DNA of 9,960 bases from positions 1 to 9,960 of the forward strand of contig CAIUEQ010000116.1 of NCBI GenBank assembly GCA_903898215.1, in the 5' to 3' direction. Below, piece after piece: positions 1-5,345 of this stretch. Numbering within the stretch: position 1 is the stretch's first letter; every line of letters starts with the position of its first letter. The stretch comes from an uncultured Bacteroidota bacterium. GTDB taxonomy: Bacteria; Bacteroidota; Bacteroidia; UKL13-3. A program made the translations under genes and the position numbers. The notes under the pieces were generated by a model. The model was not told the origin of the DNA. It made no database searches and was given only the letters and a program-made list of their open reading frames with translations.

Positions 1-258
1 GTTAAAGGTTTGAGCGAATCGTTGTTTCGTGAAGTGAGAGATTTTAAAATAAAAGTTACCTGCATTTATCCAGGCTCAACAAAAACTGATTTTTTCAGGA
101 ACAACGAAAATCTACAACCTAACGATAATATGTTGATGCCAGAAGATATTGCGCAAGCAATAACACAAGCTATTCAAATGCCCGATAATTTTCATACCGT
201 TAATTTGGAAATTCGTCCACTGCAACCTAAAGGACCGAGAAAAGTTAATGGGCAATAG
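1..258 (+). CDS. Short-chain dehydrogenase/reductase (SDR), C-terminal part
   Basis: The gene is cut by the left window edge; 85 residues and the stop are present. The frame opens with VKGLSES, which in classical SDR enzymes follows directly after the catalytic YxxxK motif, so the Rossmann fold and catalytic Tyr/Lys lie outside the window. Residues 17-32 (IKVTCIYPGSTKTDFF) are the typical post-catalytic strand and PG motif that closes over the nicotinamide, with the conserved Thr at residue 29. Residues near 45-56 (PEDIAQAITQAI) match the usual helix, and EIRPLQPK is a common C-terminal ending in Bacteroidota SDRs. These are NAD(P)H-dependent oxidoreductases; the substrate cannot be read from this part. 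The stop codon TAG (256-258) is the last three bases of the first heptamer of the downstream array, so the last few residues may derive from repeat sequence. Family assignment is firm, specific function unknown. Confidence 0.85.
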   Translation, partial: VKGLSESLFREVRDFKIKVTCIYPGSTKTDFFRNNENLQPNDNMLMPEDIAQAITQAIQMPDNFHTVNLEIRPLQPKGPRKVNGQ

Positions 259-423
259 GAAAATTCAATAGGCAAGATGCAATAAGCAAAAAAGCAATTG
301 GCAAAAAAGCAATTGGCAAGATGCAATAAGCAAAAATGTAATAGGCAAAAAGCAATAGGCAAAAAGCAATAGGCAAAAAGCAATTGGCAAGATGCAATAG
401 GCAAGATCCAATTGGCAAAAAAT
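252..423. repeat. GC-phased heptamer array (GCAANNN), about 24 units
   Basis: From 252 the sequence can be cut into 7-bp units (a few of 6, 8 or 9 bp) nearly all beginning GCAA: GCAATAG, GCAAAAA, GCAATTG, GCAAGAT and GCAATAA. Units often alternate, giving an apparent 14-bp period (for example GCAATAGGCAAAAA repeated at 352-379). The first unit (252-258) ends exactly with the stop codon of the SDR gene. The next two units are degenerate, as is the last, which suggests that the edges are decaying. There are no unique spacers between units, so this is a short-period satellite and not a CRISPR array. The minus strand lacks stops in two frames, which creates spurious hydrophobic open frames. Two further in-phase heptamers (GCAATTG, GCAATAA) lie at 506-519. 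Confidence 0.9.
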
Positions 424-453
424 AAATCTGTGTCATCAGTGAAAATCTGTGGC
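423..453 (+). repeat. Right half of the ATCTGTGGC interspersed element (copy 1)
   Basis: ATCAGTGAAAATCTGTGGC at 435-453 closely matches ATCAGTGAGATCTGTGGC at 5285-5302, differing by one indel and one substitution. The left palindrome arm (GCCACAGAT) is absent, so this is a half element. It ends in GGCTAAAA, the same heptamer that builds the array in front of pdxA. Confidence 0.75.
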
Positions 454-520
454 TAAAAAAGCAATGAGAGAATGTGATGATTTGTAAATGTGCAGATGTG
501 AAAATGCAATTGGCAATAAA

Positions 521-551
521 TAAATCTGTGTCATCAGTGAAAATCTGTGGC
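521..551 (+). repeat. Right half of the ATCTGTGGC interspersed element (copy 2)
   Basis: This is the second copy of the half element, produced by the 98-bp tandem duplication; bases 533-551 are identical to 435-453. It also lacks the left arm. Confidence 0.75.
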
Positions 552-613
552 TAAAAAAGCAATGAGAGAATGTGATGATTTGTAAATGTGCAGATGCTAA
601 TATTTATAATTGA

Positions 614-645
614 GGTTTGATGTTTTTTTTATTCAACATCAAACC
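614..645. other. Perfect 11-bp hairpin with a T-rich loop
   Basis: GGTTTGATGTT (614-624) is perfectly complementary to AACATCAAACC (635-645) across a 10-base loop that contains a T run. No T tract follows the stem on either strand, so it is not a textbook intrinsic terminator. It stands between the repeat region and the rplU promoter and may still limit read-through from the left. Confidence 0.6.
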
Positions 646-680
646 CAACAATAGTCAAACTTTCAAACATTTATAAATCG

Positions 681-711
681 CTTGCATATGTAAAAATGTG
701 CCTTATCTTTG
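681..711 (+). promoter_or_regulatory. rplU-rpmA promoter, Bacteroidota type
   Basis: TATCTTTG at 704-711 is an exact match to the Bacteroidota -7 element TAnnTTTG. A CTTG at 681-684 serves as the -33 element (consensus TTTG) at a spacing of 19 bp. Transcription should begin a few bases after 711, which leaves a leader of only about 15 nt before the ATG at 733. That leaves no room for a structured ribosomal-protein leader on this transcript. Confidence 0.75.
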
Positions 712-732
712 CCACCCTTAAATAAAAAAGAA

Positions 733-1044
733 ATGTTTGCAATAGTAGAAATAGCTGGCCAACAGTTCAAAGTAGAAAAAGACCAAACCTTGTATGTACA
801 TCGTTTACAACAAGAGGAAGGCGCCAGCATTGAACTGAATGACGTGTTGTTATTAGACAACAACGGAAGTGTAACGATTGGTTCTCCGAAAGTGGATGGA
901 GCCTCAATAAAAGCTAAAGTTTTAACTCACTTAAAAGGAGATAAAGTAATAGTTTTTAAAAAGAAGAGAAGAAAAGGATACAGGAAAATGAACGGACACC
1001 GTCAGTCATTTACCAAAATTCAGATCGAATCTATCAATGCTTAA
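733..1044 (+). CDS. rplU: 50S ribosomal protein L21
   Basis: This is a 103-residue L21, the normal length for the family. L21 binds 23S rRNA in the large subunit. The N-terminus MFAIVEIAGQQFKVEKDQ is the conserved start. A basic segment near residues 75-95 (VIVFKKKRRKGYRKMNGHRQ) matches the family signature that contacts rRNA, and the C-terminus (FTKIQIESI) is typical. An in-frame TTG at 709 would extend the protein by eight residues, but it falls inside the -7 promoter element, so ATG 733 is chosen. The ATG follows an A-rich leader with no Shine-Dalgarno sequence, as usual in Bacteroidota. rpmA follows after 29 bp, the near-universal pairing, and both end at the terminator 1364-1397. The obgE gene that often follows in Proteobacteria is absent. 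Confidence 0.98.
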   Translation: MFAIVEIAGQQFKVEKDQTLYVHRLQQEEGASIELNDVLLLDNNGSVTIGSPKVDGASIKAKVLTHLKGDKVIVFKKKRRKGYRKMNGHRQSFTKIQIESINA

Positions 1045-1073
1045 ATAATTATTAACGTTTAAAACTAAACACA

Positions 1074-1340
1074 ATGGCACATAAAAAAGGAGCGGGTAGT
1101 TCTAAAAACGGTAGAGAGTCGCATAGTAAACGTCTTGGTGTAAAAATATTCGGTGGCCAAATGGCAACAGCTGGAAATATCATCATCCGTCAACGTGGCA
1201 CCAAACATCACCCAAGTGATAATGTAGGTATGGGAAAAGATCATACTTTATTTGCTTTGATTGATGGTACAGTTGTTTTCAAAAAGAAAGCTAACGACAA
1301 ATCGTACGTTTCAATAGAACCAATTCAAGCGCAAGCTTAA
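1074..1340 (+). CDS. rpmA: 50S ribosomal protein L27
   Basis: This is an 88-residue L27. It opens MAHKKGAGSSKNGRES, the conserved N-terminal tail that reaches toward the peptidyl-transferase centre. The Prp-cleaved N-terminal extension seen in Firmicutes is absent, so only the initiator Met would be removed. The block IIIRQRGTKHHPSDNVGMG (residues about 36-54) followed by DHTLFALIDG is the family core. The gene lies 29 bp after rplU with no promoter between them and is followed by a strong intrinsic terminator, so the two form a bicistronic operon. The ATG is preceded by AAACTAAACACA, again with no Shine-Dalgarno sequence. Confidence 0.98.
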   Translation: MAHKKGAGSSKNGRESHSKRLGVKIFGGQMATAGNIIIRQRGTKHHPSDNVGMGKDHTLFALIDGTVVFKKKANDKSYVSIEPIQAQA

Positions 1341-1363
1341 ACCCGATACAAATCAAAATATTT

Positions 1364-1397
1364 AGCGCATCATCCTAATAGGTGATGCGCTTTTTTT
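1364..1397 (+). terminator. Intrinsic terminator of rplU-rpmA
   Basis: AGCGCATCATC (1364-1374) pairs with GGTGATGCGCT (1381-1391), an 11-bp stem with one G-T wobble and a 6-nt loop. It is followed at once by a run of seven T (1391-1397). It lies 24 bp after the rpmA stop. Confidence 0.92.
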
Positions 1398-1459
1398 GTT
1401 TTGTGAATGAGAAGCAATGAAAGAATAATATAATAAGAAATACACATTAGACTTTTTTC

Positions 1460-1616
1460 ATAATTCAGGTTTTACTATCACCTTTTTAGATTCCTCACTT
1501 TGTTCGGGATGACAGGCAATTATTATAGTGACAGGGTATTAGCGTAAGCTAATACCTACAATATTTTCAGAGTAATTGTCATTCCAAACGAAGTGAGGAA
1601 TCTAAACTTGAATTAT
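1460..1616. repeat. Nested inverted repeat with AGATTCCTCACTT arms
   Basis: TTTAGATTCCTCACTT (1485-1500) is the reverse complement of 1591-1606. Pairing continues inward to 1514/1577 with one mismatch and two wobbles, then, after a small bulge, through AATTA (1518-1522 with 1573-1577). Outside it a further arm, ATAATTCAGGTT (1460-1471), matches the complement of 1605-1616 at 11 of 12 bases, with about 13 extra bases on the left side only. The arm resembles the AGATTCCTCACTTCGTTCGGAATGACA-like palindromes scattered through many bacterial genomes. There is no open frame or transposase inside. It lies between convergent operons. Confidence 0.8.
1535..1556. repeat. Perfect 9-bp hairpin at the centre of the inverted repeat
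   Basis: GGTATTAGC (1535-1543), loop GTAA, GCTAATACC (1548-1556). The stem is perfect with a four-base loop and sits in the middle of the larger inverted repeat, giving a nested, potentially cruciform structure. Confidence 0.85.
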
Positions 1617-1637
1617 TTATGAATAATACGTTTTAAC

Positions 1638-1662
1638 GGTCTGACGCGAAATGCGTCTGACC
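1638..1662. terminator. Hairpin just past the pdxA stop; possible terminator
   Basis: GGTC-T-GACGC (1638-1647) pairs with GCGTC-T-GACC (1653-1662) around a five-base loop, with a single internal T/T mismatch. It begins 3 bp beyond the pdxA stop on the minus strand. No T tract follows on that strand, so it could be a stem that protects the mRNA end, a weak terminator, or another interspersed palindrome. Confidence 0.5.
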
Positions 1663-1665
1663 ATT

Positions 1666-2733
1666 TTAGAAATCAATTCTGAATCTTTCTTTTCTTGGTA
1701 AAGAAAAAGGCAATGGTTTTTCGCTGAGTTTATAATTTGTGTTTTTTGTGCGAACAATATCAATTGCCATATATAACGCATTGCGGAACGAATCTTCTTT
1801 TGCAATATTTTTACCTGCAATATTATAAGCTGTTCCATGATCGGGCGATGTGCGTACAAAAGGCAAACCTGCTGTGTAATTTACACCGTCATCAAATGAA
1901 ACATATTTAAAAGGAATCAATCCCTGATCGTGATACATTGCCAATACAGCATCAAATTTTTCGAACTGACGAGAACCAAAAAATCCATCAGATGGATAGG
2001 GTCCGTAAGCAAAAATATTTTCTTTTTGTGCCGCTGTAACTGCCGGTATAATGATTTCATTTTCTTCTGTTCCTAACAAGCCATTATCGCCAGCATGAGG
2101 GTTTAATCCTAATAAGGCAATCTTTGGTTTCTGAATGCTGAAATCTTCTTTTAAACTTTTATTTAATACCCGAAGTTTCTTTAATATCAAATCAGTTGTG
2201 ATATGTGATGAAATATCTTTTAAAGGAACATGGCCTGTTACCAATCCTACTTTAAGTTCTTCACTCACCAGCATCATGATAAAATCATTTGTGCCTGCTT
2301 GTTGAGCAAGATATTCTGTATGTCCTTTAAACGGCAACAGTTGGTTATTTACATTATGCTTATTTAACGGACCTGTAACAATAGCTTGGATCTTTCCATC
2401 AATGGCATCTTTAGTTGCAAGTTCTAAAGATTTGAAAGCATATTTTCCTGCATTTTCAGTTGATTCTCCAGGTCGAATCTCCACTTCATCATCCCAACAA
2501 ACTAAAATATTTGCTTTCTTTACATGCAATTGATCAATGCTTTTGATGATATGCATATTGTAATCATTATGTCCCATCAACTTTTTCCAGTAGGAAATAA
2601 TTTTTGGATTACCATAAACAACGGGAGTGCAATAATCGGCAACTCTGTTATCCATTAAAGTTTTAATAATTACTTCAATGCTTATTCCGTTTACATCGCC
2701 AAGTGTGATGCCTATGATTGGTAGTTTACTCAT
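1666..2733 (-). CDS. pdxA: 4-hydroxythreonine-4-phosphate dehydrogenase
   Basis: This is a 355-residue PdxA of normal length. It oxidises 4-phosphohydroxy-L-threonine with NAD; the product, after decarboxylation, is condensed with deoxyxylulose phosphate by PdxJ in the DXP-dependent route to pyridoxal phosphate. Visible motifs in order: LGDVNGI near residues 11-17 (N-terminal family motif, in its Bacteroidota form); IVTGPLNK 118-125; GHTEYLA 137-143 with substrate-binding His138/Thr139; and the three metal-binding histidines His168 (TGHVPLKD), His213 (NPHAGD) and His268 (MYHDQGL). The C-terminal signature is NYTAGLPFVRTSPDHGTAYNIAGK, of which residues 290-308 are clear. The motif usually read GIGPE is GISIE here, a small variation near the N-terminus. 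The gene follows pepA by 69 bp on the same strand with no visible promoter or terminator, so cotranscription is likely. Its leader consists of a heptamer repeat array ending three bases before the ATG. Confidence 0.96.
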   Translation of the reverse strand: MSKLPIIGITLGDVNGISIEVIIKTLMDNRVADYCTPVVYGNPKIISYWKKLMGHNDYNMHIIKSIDQLHVKKANILVCWDDEVEIRPGESTENAGKYAFKSLELATKDAIDGKIQAIVTGPLNKHNVNNQLLPFKGHTEYLAQQAGTNDFIMMLVSEELKVGLVTGHVPLKDISSHITTDLILKKLRVLNKSLKEDFSIQKPKIALLGLNPHAGDNGLLGTEENEIIIPAVTAAQKENIFAYGPYPSDGFFGSRQFEKFDAVLAMYHDQGLIPFKYVSFDDGVNYTAGLPFVRTSPDHGTAYNIAGKNIAKEDSFRNALYMAIDIVRTKNTNYKLSEKPLPFSLPRKERFRIDF

Positions 2734-2736
2734 ATT

Positions 2737-2799
2737 TTTTAGCTTTTAGCTTTTAGCCTCTTGCTTTTAGCTAATAGCCAAAAGCTAGCGGCTAACAGC
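2737..2799 (-). repeat. Nine-unit heptamer array (GCTAAAA type) in the pdxA leader
   Basis: Read on the minus strand, the pepA-pdxA gap is nine consecutive 7-mers with no indels: GCTGTTA, GCCGCTA, GCTTTTG, GCTATTA, GCTAAAA, GCAAGAG, GCTAAAA, GCTAAAA, GCTAAAA, then AAT and the pdxA ATG. The units nearest the start codon are identical and the distal ones are degenerate. 63 of the 69 intergenic bases belong to it. It shares the 7-bp GC phase with the array at 252-423. Confidence 0.88.
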
Positions 2800-2802
2800 C
2801 GT

Positions 2803-4248
2803 TTATTTTTTTGATAAATTCTTAACGTAATCAACAATAAATCTTACAGCAACTCCTGTTGCATTTTTTCCTCTGTATGAATCATTGCTGCTAATAAATG
2901 CTGGACCTGCAATATCAAAATGCATCCAGTTATAATCGGTATATTTCTCTAAAAATTTTCCGGCAGTAATTGCTCCACCAACTGCTCCACCAATATTTTT
3001 CATATCGGCAATATCGCTTTTTATTAGCTTAGCATACTCATCCCAAAAAGGAAATTCAACTAAACGTTCATATACATTATTACCACTTTCTTTTAATGCA
3101 GTTTTTTGTTTTTCGGTAGCTGTTCCCATACAAACAATTCCGTACTGACCAATTGCAGCAGCAGCTGCTCCGGTAAGTGTAGCAAAATCCAATACTAATT
3201 CAGGATCATATTTTTTTGCGTAAGCTAAAGCATCAGCCAATAACATTCTTCCTTCGGCATCGGTATTTAAAACCTCTACAGTTTTTCCATCGTACATGGT
3301 TATAACATCACCGGGAGTATAAGCATTTTCGCCAGGACGATTATCAGTTGCGGGAACCAAAGCAATAACATGATAAGGTAAATTTGATTTTGCAATAGCA
3401 TACATACTTGCAGCAACGGCAGCACCTCCGGCCATATCACATTTCATAGTATCCATGCTGTTTGGAGTTGGTTTTAATCTCAATCCACCTGTATCATAAA
3501 CAACACCTTTTCCAACTAACACAAGAGGCTTTTTGTTTTTTGCTTTTGCGGGTTTCCATTCCATGATGGTAAAAGTTGGAGGCGTTTTACTACCAAGGTT
3601 AACAGATAATAGTCCGCCCATTTTTAAAGCTTCAATTTGTTTTTTATTAAGCACTTCTACTTTAAATCCTGCAACTTTTCCCATTGCTTTCATTTCGTTG
3701 GCAAAAGTAACTGCATCTAAAAATGATTGTGGTTCGTTTACCAGATTACGAGCTTTAAAAACAGCTTCAGTATTTGTGTTTAAAAAATCAATATCATGCT
3801 TATTGATATTTTTGCTGATTACGTGAATTTCTTTTAACGTATTGGTTTCTTTTTTATCGGTTCTGTATTTTAAAAACTGATAATTACTAAGTGCGCAACC
3901 TTCAGCAACAGCAAGCAATTCGTCTTTAAAGTCGTTTACAGAAGTTAATTGAATGTTTGTGTATTTATGAGAGTTTAATGCAGTACAAATTTTATTACCA
4001 ACTCCACGTAAGTTTTCTAGTTTTTGATAGTTTTCTTTTTTATCAAACTCTTCCATTAACTGAATAAAAACTACTCGTGTAAATTGATTGATGATGACAA
4101 ATTTCTCATCAGCTTTAATTTTTTTATCGATGTAAGTAATTTCTTTTTTGTCGAATCCCAGAGTGGCCCATTTTGTTTTTTTGTTTGCCAAATAAAGGAT
4201 AGAAGTATTGTTATCTGTTTTTGCTGATAGTTTTATAGATAGTGTCAT
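2803..4248 (-). CDS. pepA: Leucyl aminopeptidase, peptidase family M17
   Basis: This is a 481-residue cytosolic M17 aminopeptidase, a two-metal enzyme (usually a hexamer) that removes N-terminal residues from peptides. The N-terminal domain (about 1-155) is divergent; the catalytic domain (about 160-480) is clear. The segment KGVVYDTGGLRLKP carries metal ligands Lys247 and Asp252 and active-site Lys259. Asp271 follows in MKCDMAGGAAV. The family signature NTDAEGRMLLADAL holds Asp330, Glu332 and Arg334. The spacing between Lys259 and Asp271 is one residue longer than in E. coli PepA, which looks like a loop insertion (PTPNSMD). All catalytic residues are present, so the enzyme should be active. 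The ATG at 4248 follows an A-rich leader. It is the first gene of a likely pepA-pdxA operon, divergent from rsmA. Some M17 proteins also bind DNA; nothing here shows that activity. Confidence 0.95.
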   Translation of the reverse strand: MTLSIKLSAKTDNNTSILYLANKKTKWATLGFDKKEITYIDKKIKADEKFVIINQFTRVVFIQLMEEFDKKENYQKLENLRGVGNKICTALNSHKYTNIQLTSVNDFKDELLAVAEGCALSNYQFLKYRTDKKETNTLKEIHVISKNINKHDIDFLNTNTEAVFKARNLVNEPQSFLDAVTFANEMKAMGKVAGFKVEVLNKKQIEALKMGGLLSVNLGSKTPPTFTIMEWKPAKAKNKKPLVLVGKGVVYDTGGLRLKPTPNSMDTMKCDMAGGAAVAASMYAIAKSNLPYHVIALVPATDNRPGENAYTPGDVITMYDGKTVEVLNTDAEGRMLLADALAYAKKYDPELVLDFATLTGAAAAAIGQYGIVCMGTATEKQKTALKESGNNVYERLVEFPFWDEYAKLIKSDIADMKNIGGAVGGAITAGKFLEKYTDYNWMHFDIAGPAFISSNDSYRGKNATGVAVRFIVDYVKNLSKK

Positions 4249-4267
4249 TGTTCTTTTTTTTGTGACG

Positions 4268-4275
4268 CAAATCTA
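4268..4275 (-). promoter_or_regulatory. pepA(-pdxA) promoter, -7 element
   Basis: On the minus strand TAGATTTG is an exact TAnnTTTG match, 19 bp before the pepA ATG. A TTTG lies upstream at a spacing of 24 bp, longer than the usual 19-21, so the -33 element is uncertain. The predicted leader is about 15 nt. Confidence 0.6.
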
Positions 4276-4331
4276 TGAAATTTTGCTTCATGTACTAATC
4301 AAACTAAATCCTAAAAATCAGAAAAAAACAT

Positions 4332-4339
4332 TCTATTTG
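4332..4339 (+). promoter_or_regulatory. Possible rsmA -7 element
   Basis: TCTATTTG differs from TAnnTTTG at one fixed position and ends 7 bp before the rsmA ATG. If real, transcription would start at or next to the start codon, giving a nearly leaderless mRNA. No -33 TTTG is found at the proper distance, so the call is weak. Confidence 0.3.
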
Positions 4340-4346
4340 CAGGGTA

Positions 4347-5183
4347 ATGAAAAATTTATTCCATACCGAAAATTTTAAACCCGATAAAAAAAACATTGTC
4401 AGGGCAAAAAAACATCTTGGTCAGCATTTTTTAAAAGATGAGACCATCGCCTTAAATATTGTGAAAGCATTTACAGATGAATGCAAAACTAAATCGGCAC
4501 TAGAGATAGGGCCGGGCATGGGCGTGCTTACAAAGTATTTATTGGAACAAAAAACATTTGAAACCTATGCCATTGATATTGATAAGGAATCTATCGTTTG
4601 GTTAAAGGAGCATTTCCCTTCGTTGGAAAACAAATTGATTGAAGGTGATTTTTTGAATTTAAATCTCGGAGATATTTTTAAAGAACCATTTTCACTTATT
4701 GGGAATTTTCCTTATAATATTTCATCACAGATTGTTTTTAAGATCATCGAAAATAAAAATCAAATTCCTTTGATGGTTGGAATGTTTCAAAAAGAAGTTG
4801 CCGAACGTTTTAGTGCAAACCCATGCAGCAAAGCATATGGAATATTAAGTGTGCTTACTCAAGCTTATTATCATGTTGAATATTTGTTTACCGTAAGCGA
4901 AACAGTTTTTGATCCTCCTCCAAAAGTAAAGTCTGGTGTGATTCGATTAAAAAGAAGAGAAACAGATTTTGATGTTCCTGAAAAAATGTTGTTCAAAGTT
5001 GTAAAGGCAGGATTTAACCAACGAAGAAAAAAATTGAGAAATGCCCTAAGTCAATTTAATATTTCGGATGAGATTTTAAAACCAAGTGGTTTTTCAGACA
5101 AACGTGCAGAAGAACTTTCTGTTCAAGATTTTGTAACCTTAACGCATCTTGTCATTAACAATTCGGATACTATTGGCAAATGA
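4347..5183 (+). CDS. rsmA: 16S rRNA (adenine1518-N6/adenine1519-N6)-dimethyltransferase
   Basis: This is a 278-residue KsgA/RsmA, which dimethylates two adjacent adenines in the 3'-terminal hairpin of 16S rRNA with S-adenosylmethionine and acts late in 30S assembly. Motifs in order: KKHLGQHFLKD 21-31 (N-terminal signature), ALEIGPGMGVL 51-61 (SAM motif I), AIDID 75-79 (acidic motif II), EGDFLNL 99-105, GNFPYNISSQI 119-129 (catalytic NxPY, with Phe for the usual Leu), VFDPPPKVKSGVI 187-199, and FNQRRKKLRNAL 223-234 in the C-terminal domain. The first 17 residues extend beyond the usual start of the family, but no later Met precedes the conserved block, so ATG 4347 is taken. It is divergent from pepA; the linkage of ksgA with pdxA recalls the surA-pdxA-ksgA cluster of enterobacteria, though here the orientation differs and pepA intervenes. 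Confidence 0.97.
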   Translation: MKNLFHTENFKPDKKNIVRAKKHLGQHFLKDETIALNIVKAFTDECKTKSALEIGPGMGVLTKYLLEQKTFETYAIDIDKESIVWLKEHFPSLENKLIEGDFLNLNLGDIFKEPFSLIGNFPYNISSQIVFKIIENKNQIPLMVGMFQKEVAERFSANPCSKAYGILSVLTQAYYHVEYLFTVSETVFDPPPKVKSGVIRLKRRETDFDVPEKMLFKVVKAGFNQRRKKLRNALSQFNISDEILKPSGFSDKRAEELSVQDFVTLTHLVINNSDTIGK

Positions 5184-5251
5184 AATTAGTTTTCATGCAA
5201 CCAATTTTTAGCTTTATAGAACTAATATCTTAAACTCGTAAACAAAAAAAG

Positions 5252-5304
5252 TTGCCACAGATTGCACAGATTTTTTTTACATTAATCAGTGAGATCTGTG
5301 GCAA
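5252..5304. repeat. Interspersed palindromic element (TTGCCACAGAT / ATCTGTGGCAA)
   Basis: TTGCCACAGAT (5252-5262) and ATCTGTGGCAA (5294-5304) are perfect 11-bp inverted arms around a 31-bp centre that contains a second CACAGATT and an ATCAGTGA. Elements of this kind (CCACAGATT...AATCTGTGG) are, to my knowledge, common interspersed repeats in Bacteroidota genomes. The right half is also present at 435-453 and 533-551. The 12-mer GGCAAAAAATAA at its end (5300-5311 region) recurs at 414-425, at the end of the heptamer array. It fills the rsmA-dehydrogenase gap; no T tract follows, so a terminator role is doubtful. Confidence 0.85.
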
Positions 5305-5345
5305 AAAATAATAACTCATAAATATTAAAAGTGTTAGATTTATTG

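Larger units (their letters stand above)
409..596. repeat. 98-bp-period tandem duplication
   Basis: Bases 409-498 and 507-596 are the same 90-bp sequence at an offset of 98 bp, with a single mismatch (419 A versus 517 T). Each copy starts with the last heptamers of the upstream array (AATTGGCAA), continues through a half copy of the ATCTGTGGC element and ends TGTAAATGTGCAGATG. Near identity of non-coding DNA points to a recent duplication or to gene conversion. No open frame of note lies in it. Confidence 0.93.

Noticed and set aside
252..423. CRISPR array
   Set aside because: Units are 7 or 14 bp and contiguous with no unique spacers, and no cas gene is present.
192..436. Two overlapping minus-strand open frames with repeating LPIAFCLL-type peptides
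   Set aside because: They are translations of the heptamer array, which lacks stops on that strand. The hydrophobic repeating peptide follows from the DNA repeat, and there is no start context or homology.
709..732. Upstream TTG start for rplU
   Set aside because: It lies inside the -7 promoter element and would add eight residues not found in L21; ATG 733 gives the normal 103-residue protein.
1460..1616. Insertion sequence
   Set aside because: There are inverted arms but only about 50 bp between them, with no transposase frame and no clear target-site duplication; at most a non-autonomous palindromic repeat.
1617..1859. Minus-strand 80-residue open frame overlapping the end of pdxA
   Set aside because: It is a different frame of the clearly coding pdxA region that runs on into the hairpin; no recognisable protein.
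3533..3826. Plus-strand 97-residue open frame inside pepA
   Set aside because: It is antisense to the conserved M17 coding sequence and has no initiation signal; a shadow frame.
5186..5226. ATTAGTT / AACTAAT stem after rsmA as a terminator
   Set aside because: A 7-bp AT-rich stem with a loop of more than 25 bases and no T tract after it.
5331..5345. GTG start for the dehydrogenase, five residues earlier
   Set aside because: MKKILIIDD from ATG 5346 is the natural start of the first beta-strand; the extra residues MLDLL have no support.
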